A stretch of DNA of 64,000 nt from Stenotrophomonas rhizophila (GCF_020857975.1 NZ_JACWUO010000004.1:124001-188000); one strand, 5' to 3'; shown: positions 10,257 through 18,802, counted from the stretch's first letter. Notes: generated from the letters alone by a model not told the origin. Numbers and translations are program-made.

Positions 10257-11251
10257 GCCTGCACTCCCTTGCCCCAGACGCTGTCGTCGCAATGCACCAG
10301 GCCGCCGTCGTAGCGCAGGCCGGGAACGCGGTCTTGGCTGAGGAACAGCGGGCCATCCAGGTCGACCACGTCGCAGTGCTGGCCGACGATGTAGGCAGGG
10401 CCCATCGCCCAGCTGCTGCCGATCATGTTGCCGACCATCACCTGCATGCCCAGCGTGCGTGCCTTGTCCACCATCGCCAGGCCCTCGGTCAGGCCGCCGG
10501 CCTTGTCGAGCTTGATGTTGATCACGTCGAACAGGCCGGCCAGCGCCTCGATCTCCGCCGCATCCTGCACGCTCTCGTCGGCGGCAAACGGCAGCGGCCG
10601 CGCAAAGCCCCTGAGGTCGGCTTCGCGGCCGCGCGGCAGCGGCTGTTCGAGCAGCTTGACGTCGTTGTCCAGCAGCACCGGGATCAGCGCGTCGAGCGCA
10701 TCCACCTGGTAACCCTGGTTGGCATCCACGCCGAGCCACACGTCCGGCCGCACCCGGCGCACCGCGCGCACGCGTTCGATGTCGGTGTCCAGCTCGCCGC
10801 TGAGCTTGAGCTTGAGTGCCTTGGCCGGCGCATAGCGGCCGGTGGCGATGGACTGCATCGTCGCCGGATCGTCGGCGCCCAGGGTCCAGGTGGTCAGCAG
10901 CGGACGCACCTGGCTCAGCCCGGCCAGTGCCCAGGCCGGCTTGCCGGCACGGCTGGCTTCAAGGTCCCATAGCGCGCAATCGAGCGCGTTGCGCGCGCCA
11001 CCGCGCGGCAGCAGTTGCTGCAGGTCGGCGCGGCTGATGCCCGCTTCGATCCGTGCCCGCAGCGCTTCCAGCGTGGCCAGCATCTGCTCGGGTTTGTCAT
11101 CGAAGTAATACACGCCACTGGCTTCGCCACGGCCCCGATGGCCGCCGTCTTCCAGTTCCACGCGCAGTACCGGCGCGTGTTCGAACACGTAGCCGCTGAT
11201 CCGGAACGGGGCCAGCAAGGCAAGCGAGTCGATCTGCAGGGTCAGTTTCAC
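10253..11251 (-). CDS. dgcA: Dipeptide epimerase / N-acetyl-D-Glu racemase (enolase superfamily, DgcA-like)
   Basis: 332 residues of the muconate-lactonising-enzyme branch of the enolase superfamily. Visible catalytic residues: KxK at K147/K149, metal ligands D176 (VDAN), E202 (EQP) and D225 (DES), and the second base near K247/K250 (INIKLDK). That is the pattern of L-Ala-D/L-Glu epimerases, and also of DgcA, which racemises N-acetyl-D-Glu. Proximity to a peptide transporter favours the first activity and proximity to dgcN the second; both may be real. GTG start with GGAG upstream; the end overlaps the next gene by 4 nt. Confidence 0.85.
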   Translation of the reverse strand: MKLTLQIDSLALLAPFRISGYVFEHAPVLRVELEDGGHRGRGEASGVYYFDDKPEQMLATLEALRARIEAGISRADLQQLLPRGGARNALDCALWDLEASRAGKPAWALAGLSQVRPLLTTWTLGADDPATMQSIATGRYAPAKALKLKLSGELDTDIERVRAVRRVRPDVWLGVDANQGYQVDALDALIPVLLDNDVKLLEQPLPRGREADLRGFARPLPFAADESVQDAAEIEALAGLFDVINIKLDKAGGLTEGLAMVDKARTLGMQVMVGNMIGSSWAMGPAYIVGQHCDVVDLDGPLFLSQDRVPGLRYDGGLVHCDDSVWGKGVQA

Positions 11252-11284
11252 AGGAAGTCTCCAGCCCCGTGGCGGGGCGATGGG

Positions 11285-13264
11285 TCAGTAGTTGAGAGCG
11301 AAATCGGCCAGGCCCATCAGGAAGATCGCGTAGCCGAGCAGGGCCGCGGAGGCCAGCAGCAGCAGCGCCCACAGCCGTGCCAGCCAGCCGCGCCCGGCGC
11401 GCACGGTGTGCAGCAGGTTCCAGGCCATTGCCGCGATGCCGCCGACGATGGCGACCACCGAGGCGATGCCCAATCCGATGATGGCCGGATCCAGGCGGTC
11501 GTCGATGCGGGCGAAATCGACCGATACCCAGGCCATCAACCCCAGCGCCACCGCCGGAACCAGCAGCAGCAACCAGCAGGCCATGCGGCTGAGGCGATAG
11601 GCGCGCAGGGCAGCGCGCGGCCAGCCCAGTACCTGGCCGTGGCGGCGGCGGACCAGCGCGGCGATCGGCCAGCCCAGCGCCGACAGCGCAAGTACGGCGG
11701 CCGCGGCGATCAGCAGCGGCATCAACCAGCGTGCCGAGCGGTAGCCTTCTGCACGCACGAACACGTTGTAGGGCGAGGACGAGTCCACTGCAAAGCCCAC
11801 CGGCTGCCCGTCCTTGACGATGGCGGCCAGGCGCAGCTCGCTGTCGGTGGCCCGCCATACCCACGGTGCGATCGGCTTGAAGGTGGTGGGCTGCCCGTTG
11901 GGCTGCTTCAGGCGCGCCATGCGCAGCCCGCCGTCGTCCAGGGCCTTCAGCCGCGTCTGCGACAGGATGCCGGTGAGGCCGATACCGGTTTGCGCGCGGC
12001 GCGAGGTGAGATAGCTCGGCGCGGCCAGTGCGCGTGCCTGCTGCCTGGCCAGCGCCAGGTCGGCCGCCGGTGCCGGTGCGGCGGTGCCCTTCGGGAAATA
12101 GCGGTCGGCGAAGTTCTCCAGCAGTTGCCGCCGGATCGGGCCGGTGATGCCGTTGGTGCCGGCGCTGTTGAGCGAGACGAACAGGCCGATGTCGTGGTCA
12201 CGGAACAGGGACAGCTGGGAGTGGAACAGCAGCGTGTCGCCGGCATGGGACACCACGCGCTGGCCGTTCACGTCGCTTTCGTAGAAGCCCAGCGCCATGG
12301 TGTTCAGCGGCGGTGCGAAGCGGGTCTGCGGGGTCAGCATCTGCGCGCTGGTGGCCGCCTTGAGGATGGCCGTGTCGGTACCGCCGGCGGCGCGCAGGTG
12401 GGCGATCATGAAGCGCGCCATGTCGGTGGCGCTGGCGGTCAGGGCACCGGCCGGCGCCGAGGGGGTGACTTCGAAGGCGCGCGGCGTGCCCGAGCCCAGC
12501 GCATAGCCCTGGCTGACCATGCCGCGCAGTGCCGGCGGCAGCGGCTGGCGGAAGCTGGCGTGCTGCATCTGCAGCGGCGCGAAGATGTGCTGCTCCACGT
12601 ACTCGGCGAAGGGCTGGCCCGAGACGCGCTCGACGATATAGCCGGCCAGGCTGGTGCCGTAGTTGGAATACGCCGGCACGGTGCCCGGTGGGTAGATCTG
12701 CGCCGGTACCCGTTGCTTGAGGTAGGGACCCAGTTCGGCGCCGCCGCCTGCGGCCACCGCCTCGGTGGTCCACATGTATTTGAGGTTGGCTTCGAAGCCG
12801 CCGGTATGGGTCATCAACTGCCGCAGGGTGATCGGCAGGCCGCGTTCGGGCACCTTGAAGTCCAGGTACTGGTTGATGTCCGCGTCCAGGTCCAGCTTGC
12901 CGGCCTCGACCAGCTGCATCACCGCCGTCCAGGTCATCAGCTTGGACACCGACGCCATCCGGAACAGGGTGCGGTCCGGGTTCACCGGCGTCTGCTTTGC
13001 CACATCGGAAAAGCCATAGCCGCGACGCACCAGGATCTGGCCGTCCTTGACTACGGTGACCACCGCACCGGCGATATCGCCGCGCGCGATCGCATAGGGC
13101 ATGAACCCATCCAGCCAGCGGGTGGCGTCGGCCGCGGTCAAGCGGGGCGCGGCGTCCACGCCAGGCGCCGCCGTCGCGGGCGCGGTCTGCGCCTGCTGGG
13201 CCAGGGCCGGGAAGGACAGCAGCAGGGCACAACAGAACACGACAGGCCATGACAACGGACGCAT
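11285..13264 (-). CDS. Membrane-anchored penicillin-binding-type serine hydrolase (S12-like), copy 2
   Basis: 659 residues with the same architecture as the hydrolase at 8241-10256: signal peptide (1-22, ending ALA-QQ), serine hydrolase domain with S105-V-S-K108, Y199-S-N201 and a later HAG motif in place of HGG, then a globular part and four C-terminal membrane helices. The two share many blocks (for example TVPAYSNY, LDLDADIN) and probably arose by duplication. This is the first gene of the seven-gene run, 33 nt ahead of the epimerase gene. The start MRPLSWP is chosen because it opens the signal peptide; an upstream in-frame extension has no signal sequence. Confidence 0.9.
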   Translation of the reverse strand: MRPLSWPVVFCCALLLSFPALAQQAQTAPATAAPGVDAAPRLTAADATRWLDGFMPYAIARGDIAGAVVTVVKDGQILVRRGYGFSDVAKQTPVNPDRTLFRMASVSKLMTWTAVMQLVEAGKLDLDADINQYLDFKVPERGLPITLRQLMTHTGGFEANLKYMWTTEAVAAGGGAELGPYLKQRVPAQIYPPGTVPAYSNYGTSLAGYIVERVSGQPFAEYVEQHIFAPLQMQHASFRQPLPPALRGMVSQGYALGSGTPRAFEVTPSAPAGALTASATDMARFMIAHLRAAGGTDTAILKAATSAQMLTPQTRFAPPLNTMALGFYESDVNGQRVVSHAGDTLLFHSQLSLFRDHDIGLFVSLNSAGTNGITGPIRRQLLENFADRYFPKGTAAPAPAADLALARQQARALAAPSYLTSRRAQTGIGLTGILSQTRLKALDDGGLRMARLKQPNGQPTTFKPIAPWVWRATDSELRLAAIVKDGQPVGFAVDSSSPYNVFVRAEGYRSARWLMPLLIAAAAVLALSALGWPIAALVRRRHGQVLGWPRAALRAYRLSRMACWLLLLVPAVALGLMAWVSVDFARIDDRLDPAIIGLGIASVVAIVGGIAAMAWNLLHTVRAGRGWLARLWALLLLASAALLGYAIFLMGLADFALNY

Positions 13265-13332
13265 GTGACGATCCTCTGGGAGCTGGCTGACGATGCACTC
13301 CAGGTAGCCGCTTCGGAGTGCCAAAACAATCT

Positions 13333-13522
13333 CAATCAGATAACAATATTCCTGATTGGAGAAAAGTCAAACAGAAGTCACCGTCCGATCCCTGATCGGA
13401 CCGCCGCAGTTGACCTCATCATCACCAGCCGCTGGCATCCTCCAGGCGGGGGAGTCGCTTCCTATGCCCCGAACGAGGCAGAAACAGTCGGAATCGTCGG
13501 AAAACCATCCTGATCAGGATGG
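13333..13522. promoter_or_regulatory. Three CTGAT-type dyads between the salvage operon and its XRE-cupin regulator
   Basis: The 320-bp divergent gap (13265-13584) holds three dyads. They are CAATCAG (13333-13339)/CTGATTG (13352-13358); GTCCGATC (13383-13390)/GATCGGAC (13394-13401); and the perfect 18-bp palindrome CCATCCTGATCAGGATGG (13505-13522). All contain a CTGAT or ATCAG core. One site is close to the XRE-cupin start and two are nearer the operon start, which fits auto- and cross-regulation by one HTH protein. Apart from these sites and AT-rich promoter-like sequence (about 13325-13375), nothing else is visible in the gap. Confidence 0.6.
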
Positions 13523-13584
13523 AGTTCAGGTCCGCGTAGTATCGTATCCACAACTTCACTGGCAATAGCCCAAAGGTCCCGTCG

Positions 13585-14220
13585 ATGAGTCCGAAGAGCC
13601 CCACGCTCGGCACCCTGCTGCGCGGTCTGCGCACGCGCAAGGGTTGGACGCTCAAGGAAATGAGCGAATACACGGAAATCCCCCTGTCCACCCTGTCCAA
13701 GATCGAGCACGACCGCCTGACCTTGACCTACGACAAGCTGCAGCACCTGGCGCAGCGGTTGAACCTGCGCATGTCCGAGCTGTTCTCCGAGCCGGACACC
13801 GACAGCACGCCCAAGCCGGTCACCGCGCGGCGCAGCCTGGGCACGCTGGACAATGCGCTGCGGGTCAAGACCGACAACTACGATTACTACTATCTGTGCA
13901 CCGAACTGCGGCGCAAGCGGATGATCCCCATCCTGACCAAGATACGCGCCAAGACCGCCGCCGAGTTCGGCGAGCTGGTCCGCCACCCGGGCGAAGAATA
14001 CGTGCACGTGCTTGAAGGCCGTATCCAGGTGCATACCGAGTTCTACGATCCGGTGGTGCTGGAGACCGGGCAGGGCATCTATATCGACAGCCAGATGGGG
14101 CACGCCTACATCGTCGATGCCGGCTGCGAGGAGGCCGTGCTGCTGGCGGTCTGTGCCAGCGCGGACGAGGACCTGATGGAATCGCTGATCACCCTGCATG
14201 AGCATGAGGGCAGCCCCTGA
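13585..14220 (+). CDS. XRE-family transcriptional regulator with C-terminal cupin domain
   Basis: 211 residues. HTH_3 domain at about 8-66 (GTLLRGLRTRKGWTLKEMSE, PLSTLSKIEHDRLTLTYDKL), a linker, then a small cupin barrel (about 125-205) with HPGEEYVHVLEG and a later QMGHAYIV segment. In related regulators the cupin senses a small ligand such as an amino acid, polyamine or acyl compound. It diverges from the seven-gene salvage run and three dyads lie between them, so it is the likely local regulator. It is followed by a clear bidirectional terminator at 14248-14273. Confidence 0.88.
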   Translation: MSPKSPTLGTLLRGLRTRKGWTLKEMSEYTEIPLSTLSKIEHDRLTLTYDKLQHLAQRLNLRMSELFSEPDTDSTPKPVTARRSLGTLDNALRVKTDNYDYYYLCTELRRKRMIPILTKIRAKTAAEFGELVRHPGEEYVHVLEGRIQVHTEFYDPVVLETGQGIYIDSQMGHAYIVDAGCEEAVLLAVCASADEDLMESLITLHEHEGSP

Positions 14221-14247
14221 GCGTGCGGGTGCCAGGGGCGTTGCATG

Positions 14248-14273
14248 AAAAGGGCGCCCAGTGGCGTCCTTTT
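14248..14273. terminator. Bidirectional intrinsic terminator between XRE-cupin gene and SRPBCC gene
   Basis: An 11-bp stem AAAAGGGCGCC (14248-14258) / GGCGTCCTTTT (14263-14273), with one G-U pair and a CAGT loop. A T-run continues on the plus strand to 14274, with A/T flanks on both sides. It serves the plus-strand XRE-cupin gene and probably also the convergent SRPBCC gene. Confidence 0.75.
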
Positions 14274-14320
14274 TGTGTGCACGGCCGGCCCGTTGGTCGG
14301 ACCGGCCCCGCACTCTTTGC

Positions 14321-14782
14321 CTACGCCAGCGGCTTGGCGAACACATCCATCCCCTTGCCGGTTTCAAGCCACGATTTCAGGCTGGACAGCACCATCGGCC
14401 AGCCCTGACGGATGCCGTTGTCCATGCCGCTGCCCGGCTCAAGCGCGTCATGGGTTACGGTCAGCCTGACCATGCCGTCGTAGGGCACGATGTCGAACGT
14501 CACCCGGCTGTAGGCGGCCGGGTCGTCGGCCTGCGAGGCTGCCGCCCAAGTTATGACCAGGCGTGAGGGTGGGGTGCTTTCCACCACCTCGCCGACCAGC
14601 TCGACCTTGCGTTGCTCATTGGCGCGCACATGCTGCCAGCGCGAACCGGGCTGCCAGTCCGACACGTTCTCGTGGCCCCAATAGGCCCGTGCGATTTCCG
14701 GCCGGGTGATGGCGTCGAACACCTTGTCGGCGGTCGAGGCGATGTAGATCACGTGGATGAAGCGCGTGGATGCGGTGGACAT
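14321..14782 (-). CDS. SRPBCC (AHSA1-type) ligand-binding domain protein
   Basis: 153 residues forming one START/AHSA1-like domain. Typical features are the N-terminal IYIASTADKVFDAITRPE, the central WQPGSRW, and the C-terminal helix GWPMVLSSLKSWLETG. Such proteins bind hydrophobic ligands and are very often paired with an ArsR regulator, as here. Two ATGs are possible: one overlaps the ArsR stop by 4 nt, and the one chosen 6 nt later has better spacing to GAGGGAG. Ligand unknown. Confidence 0.85.
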   Translation of the reverse strand: MSTASTRFIHVIYIASTADKVFDAITRPEIARAYWGHENVSDWQPGSRWQHVRANEQRKVELVGEVVESTPPSRLVITWAAASQADDPAAYSRVTFDIVPYDGMVRLTVTHDALEPGSGMDNGIRQGWPMVLSSLKSWLETGKGMDVFAKPLA

Positions 14783-14784
14783 CG

Positions 14785-15099
14785 TCATTCTCCCTCGAGT
14801 TCTTGTTTCAGGTCATGCAGCAGGCCAAGCCGCTGCTGTTCGAACTTGCGTACCCAGCGTTGGTAGACCTCGTACAGCGGCACCGGGTTGATGAAGTGCA
14901 GCTTCTCGCGCCCGCGCCGGACGGTACTGAGCAGGTTGGCGTCCTCCAGCAGACCCAGGTGCTGGGCGACCGATTGGCGGGTCATCTGCAGCTGCGCGCA
15001 GAGCTGGCCCAGCGACTGGCCGTTGTTGGCGCAGAGCGCATCCAGCAGCGCCCTGCGGGTGGGATCGGCCAATGCCTTGAATACCTTGTCTGCTTCCAT
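14785..15099 (-). CDS. ArsR-family transcriptional regulator
   Basis: 104 residues, a compact winged-helix ArsR protein: KVFKALADPTRRALLDALC, the recognition part MTRQSVAQHLGLLEDANLL, and the wing VRRGREKLHFIN. No cysteine metal-site motif such as CVC is present, which fits the non-metal ArsR group that partners SRPBCC proteins. It forms a two-gene operon with the downstream SRPBCC gene. A GTG/ATG start further upstream is possible, but the homologous domain begins at MEADKVF. A perfect dyad upstream (15242-15261) is its probable operator. Confidence 0.88.
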   Translation of the reverse strand: MEADKVFKALADPTRRALLDALCANNGQSLGQLCAQLQMTRQSVAQHLGLLEDANLLSTVRRGREKLHFINPVPLYEVYQRWVRKFEQQRLGLLHDLKQELEGE

Positions 15100-15241
15100 C
15101 CGGGGCGCTCGGTTCCAATGGGCCATCGGTGGGTGGGCGGACCCTGCGGGCCCGTGCCGGTCTGCAACCTGGCCTCCCGGCGTATCCGGACAAGGGCCCG
15201 CCGGAGTGCGGCGGCGCCGCGGGTGGTTGCGGATCGATAAT

Positions 15242-15261
15242 ATGCAGGTAAATACCTGCAT
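15242..15261. promoter_or_regulatory. Palindromic operator upstream of the ArsR-SRPBCC operon
   Basis: Arms ATGCAGGTA (15242-15250) and TACCTGCAT (15253-15261) are perfectly complementary with a 2-nt spacer. The site lies about 145 bp before the ArsR start in a locally AT-rich spot (gataatatgc), where a promoter for the minus-strand operon would fall. Symmetric sites of this size are typical for dimeric ArsR repressors. Confidence 0.6.
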
Positions 15262-15366
15262 GTCAAGCCGGGATGGAATGCGCGCCGGAACGGCCGGCGC
15301 GGCGGCGGCCACCGTTGTTTCAGTCCCGAGCGCGGTACAGCCGGGCAGGCCCCGGCTGTGCCTGTA

Positions 15367-18300
15367 TCACCACTGCGCCTGGAGCGTCTGGAACGGGCGC
15401 TTCAACAGCACGCCCTGGGCGTCGTAGTCGGTGATGGTGCGCCCATCCACGCGGACGCTGGCCGGCCGCTTGCGCGAGGGCCACCACACCCGGACCGCTG
15501 CATCGCCGCGCAGGCCCTTGCCCAGCGTCAGCTGCAGCCGGCCGTCGCGCTGTAGCGCCTGCAGCTGCAAGGTGCCGTAGGCGGTGGGCAGGCGGTCGAT
15601 GGCCAGGCCTTCGCCGGCTACCCACGACGGTGGCGTGCCCGGCAGCAGCGACAGCGCGTCGTCGTCTTCGCGCATCAGCATGCCAAACAGGGTGCGGCCA
15701 TACTCGGCGCCGATCCAGGTATGCGGCATGTCGCCGAGATAGCGCGGGAAGCGCAGCCGCGAATGCACCACTTCGGCCAGCACCTGCCATTCCAGCGGGC
15801 GGCGGTCGTGCAACAGGCCGCGCAGCAGTTCGTCGGCCGCCTCGGGCTGGCCCAGGTGCACATAGCTGAGCACGTTGCGGATCTCATACGGGGTGTAGGC
15901 GTATAGCGCACCGGGCTGGCTGCGCTTGCGCACATCGTCCAGGTAGCGGGCGAAGGTGGTGCGCAGGGCCTGCGCCGGCAGTACATCCTGCGCGCCGGTG
16001 GGGTCCAGCGCGATCGACACGCCGGTGGGGTCGCCGTCGCCCAGATCGGCCGAGGAGGGGATGAAGTCGATGCCCTTCCATTTCATGGTGGCGCGGATCG
16101 AGGCGGCCAGCGCATCGTGCAGCAGGCGGCCCTGCTGGCGCGCCCAGGCGGCGGTGGCGTGGTCGCCCAGCGACTCGGCCAGCCATGCGCCGTCGTGCCA
16201 GCCCTTCAGGCCCCAGTAGTCGTCCCAGTAGCTGTGGGTGGGCGAAGGGTAGCCCTCATGGCTGATCGACGGCGCCAGGATGCCGGCGAAGCGTTCCGGT
16301 GCGGGCTGGTTGGCCATGTAGCCGGGTACCAGGGTGCGCTCGCGCAGCTGCTGCAGGAACTGCATGGCCGCCTTCACCTTCGGCAGGTAGGCGCGTACCG
16401 CTTCGGGGCCGCCGTCCAGGCGGGCGACATCGGCGACCAGGGCGATGTACTGGCCCTGGCTGTCGTATTCGATGTCCGAGCCGAAGCCGGTATTGACGCT
16501 GCCGTCGTCGTTGAGGATCGGCGAAACCAGGCCGTTGGCGTGCACGCCGTGTTCGCTGTACCAGGCCAGGTAGTCGCGGGCGACCTTGGCTTCGCCCATG
16601 CGCAGTAGCACCGCCGAGGTGGCCATGCCGTCGCGGATGAAGGAGCGGTTGTAGTTGCGCGGGCCCGGTTGCATCGCCGGGCCGGTCTGGTTGATCAGCA
16701 TGTAGGCAGCCTGCGCACGCAGCATGTCCACCAGCGACGGGTCGGGCAGGCGCAGCCCGACCTGGCCCAGGCGTGCCTGCCAGTCGGCCGAGGCCCGCGC
16801 GGCCAGGGTGTCGTAGGCGGCATCGGCCTGCGCCGGCAACGCGTCCAGGCGCAGCGCCGGGGCGGCGGGCAGGCTGCCATCGGCAGCGGCGGCGGCGGTG
16901 CCCAGCGGGAAGGCGACTACCACCGAACGGCTGGCGCCGGGGGCCAGCTGGATGCGGTAGTCCAGCGCGGCGGCGGCCAGCCCGTCGGCATCGCGGGCCT
17001 GGCGGCTGGCCGGCAGCGTGCCGCTGGCGATGGCGGCGGTGATTTCGCTGCTGCCATCGGCGCCGAACGCGGCCGCGCCGGCCGCATCGATCGGCGTCAG
17101 CGACTGCAGCAGCGGGCGGCCGTTGACGCGCACCGACTGGCCTTCCACCGCCACCTCGCGGATCGGCGACAGCCCGCCGTTCTGCCACGGCGGGTTCATC
17201 TGCATCGGCCGCACCACCAGGCTCAGGCTGCCGTCCACCGGGCTGGTGCCGGTATTGCGCAGGCGGTGGCGCACGAAGGTGACCGGTTGGCCGTCCAGTT
17301 CGATGGCGAACGCTTCGCTGTCCAGTTCCAGCCCCGGCTGCGGCGTCCAGGCCGCCGACGGCATCGGCTTCCAGCCGTCGCGCAGCGCATGCCGCACCGC
17401 TTGCCCGGCCGCACCGGCGGCGTTGCCGTCGGCGTTGCGCCAGATCGGCTGCACCAGCGGGGCGCCCTTGAAGGCTTCGATATTGCCGTATTCGTCGAAG
17501 ATCGACTTCTGCCGGCCGCCATGCACGCCCACGGCGGTCCAGTAGGTCTGCTGCATCTGCAGCGAGGCCGGGAACAGGGCGCGTTGCGCGCCGCTGGCGG
17601 CGATCTGGTAGCGCTTCATCGGCGTCATCACCGCGGCCGGGCCGAGCAGGCGCACGCGCCCGATCTGCGGCGCCTTGCCGTCCACGCTCAGTCGCAACGC
17701 CTGGGCGGTCACCGGCGCGTTGCCGGCCAGCCAACTCTGTTGGCGGCGGTCGGCCTGCGCGTCGTGCGCCAGCTCGATCCAGCGGCCCTGGTTGTCCTGT
17801 GCCTGCAGCCGCGCCGCGCCGTGCGCGCCGGCCCATTCCACTACCAGGCCGGTGGTGGATTGGGCGCGCGGCAGGGCGATGTCCAGCGTATGCGTGCCGC
17901 CCTTGCCGGCGGGCACGGCCACTGCGCCGCCGCCTTGCCACAGCGCGGCGGCCTGGGCCGGGTCCAGCCCGGCCACGCGCGCGCTGGTGCTGCGGTCCAG
18001 CGGTTGCAGTTCGAAGATCGACACGCCCCAGTCGGAGGTGCGCTCGGGGCTGGCCAGGCGCAGGTAGCGTGCCTGCCGCGGAGCGAAGAACAGGGTTTCG
18101 ATGCCGCCCAGCGAGTCGCCCATGGTGTAGGCGGTCTGCCACTGCCGGCCATCCAGCGAGGTCTGCAGGCTGTAGCCCTCCGGATTGGAGACGTCCCAGG
18201 TCAGCTGCACGCCGCCCAGCGTGGCCGCCGCGCCCAGGTCCACCTGGAACCAGTGGCCGGGGCTGAAGGCGCCGCCGGTGACGGTCTTGGGGTCGCCATC

Positions 18301-18489
18301 GATCAGGTGGCTGACCGCCATGGCCGGCACCTGCTGCGAGGAGGCACTGGCCTGCCACTGGCTGCGCGGCGGCAGGTCCTGGGCCAGGCAGCTGGCAGCC
18401 ATTGCCAGTGCGACGGGGAACAGCAGGGCGCGCACCCTGGTGTGGTTCGGCCTGGGCAGTGCGGCCCGGCGTTCAACATGCAGCCCCAT
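15367..18489 (-). CDS. Secreted discoidin-domain glycoside hydrolase with six-hairpin fold
   Basis: 1040 residues. N-terminal signal peptide (about 1-36), a coagulation-factor-5/8-type C (discoidin) carbohydrate-binding domain (about 38-168; HWFQVDLGAAATLGGVQLTW and YLRLASPERTSDWGVSIFEL), a beta-sandwich region, then an alpha/alpha toroid-like catalytic part (about 560-960). The catalytic part contains acidic/aromatic motifs such as YNRSFIRDGMATSA, SYWDDYWGLKGWHDG and PHTWIGAEYGRTL, and a short C-terminal beta domain follows. I cannot assign a GH family or substrate. ATG start with AGGAG 7 nt upstream. The promoter carries a LacI-type operator (18550-18563), so regulation by a sugar-responsive repressor is likely. 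It stands alone, with no adjacent transporter. Confidence 0.85.
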   Translation of the reverse strand: MGLHVERRAALPRPNHTRVRALLFPVALAMAASCLAQDLPPRSQWQASASSQQVPAMAVSHLIDGDPKTVTGGAFSPGHWFQVDLGAAATLGGVQLTWDVSNPEGYSLQTSLDGRQWQTAYTMGDSLGGIETLFFAPRQARYLRLASPERTSDWGVSIFELQPLDRSTSARVAGLDPAQAAALWQGGGAVAVPAGKGGTHTLDIALPRAQSTTGLVVEWAGAHGAARLQAQDNQGRWIELAHDAQADRRQQSWLAGNAPVTAQALRLSVDGKAPQIGRVRLLGPAAVMTPMKRYQIAASGAQRALFPASLQMQQTYWTAVGVHGGRQKSIFDEYGNIEAFKGAPLVQPIWRNADGNAAGAAGQAVRHALRDGWKPMPSAAWTPQPGLELDSEAFAIELDGQPVTFVRHRLRNTGTSPVDGSLSLVVRPMQMNPPWQNGGLSPIREVAVEGQSVRVNGRPLLQSLTPIDAAGAAAFGADGSSEITAAIASGTLPASRQARDADGLAAAALDYRIQLAPGASRSVVVAFPLGTAAAAADGSLPAAPALRLDALPAQADAAYDTLAARASADWQARLGQVGLRLPDPSLVDMLRAQAAYMLINQTGPAMQPGPRNYNRSFIRDGMATSAVLLRMGEAKVARDYLAWYSEHGVHANGLVSPILNDDGSVNTGFGSDIEYDSQGQYIALVADVARLDGGPEAVRAYLPKVKAAMQFLQQLRERTLVPGYMANQPAPERFAGILAPSISHEGYPSPTHSYWDDYWGLKGWHDGAWLAESLGDHATAAWARQQGRLLHDALAASIRATMKWKGIDFIPSSADLGDGDPTGVSIALDPTGAQDVLPAQALRTTFARYLDDVRKRSQPGALYAYTPYEIRNVLSYVHLGQPEAADELLRGLLHDRRPLEWQVLAEVVHSRLRFPRYLGDMPHTWIGAEYGRTLFGMLMREDDDALSLLPGTPPSWVAGEGLAIDRLPTAYGTLQLQALQRDGRLQLTLGKGLRGDAAVRVWWPSRKRPASVRVDGRTITDYDAQGVLLKRPFQTLQAQW

Positions 18490-18549
18490 CAACGCGCTCC
18501 TGATGTCGTCGGCCTCGACAGTGAGGTCGGGCTACACGCTAGCAAGGGC

Positions 18550-18563
18550 TGAAATCGTTTACA
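18550..18563. promoter_or_regulatory. LacI-family type operator upstream of the glycoside hydrolase
   Basis: TGAAATCGTTTACA fits the LacI/CcpA-type consensus TGWAANCGNTNWCA at every position, with the central CG dyad. It is 61 nt upstream of the hydrolase start, where a repressor would block the promoter. No LacI-family gene lies in the window, so the regulator must be encoded elsewhere. The rest of the 313-bp gap (18490-18802) shows nothing recognisable. Confidence 0.6.
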
Positions 18564-18802
18564 TGACGCATCGCAATATCGCCGCCGCGCGCCCAATTCA
18601 CCATTCGGTACCGCAGGGTGGGGCCTGCCTTGTGGACAGCGGCGTGGCAGGCAAATGCACGGGATGCCGCCGGGTCCATGACGGCAATGCCACTGCTGGC
18701 GGGCAGGGGGCGGTTTTTGCCGATTGCGACAGGTTGGTTCAACCGCAGGGGCGCGCAGCAATCGGCGCAGGGGTGACCAGGCTTGTCCGGCGGCACGGGT
18801 GT

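Noticed and set aside
18490..18802. Possible small gene between the glycosidase and the GNAT gene
   Set aside because: Short frames on both strands lack ribosome sites and protein features; only the LacI-type operator is convincing.
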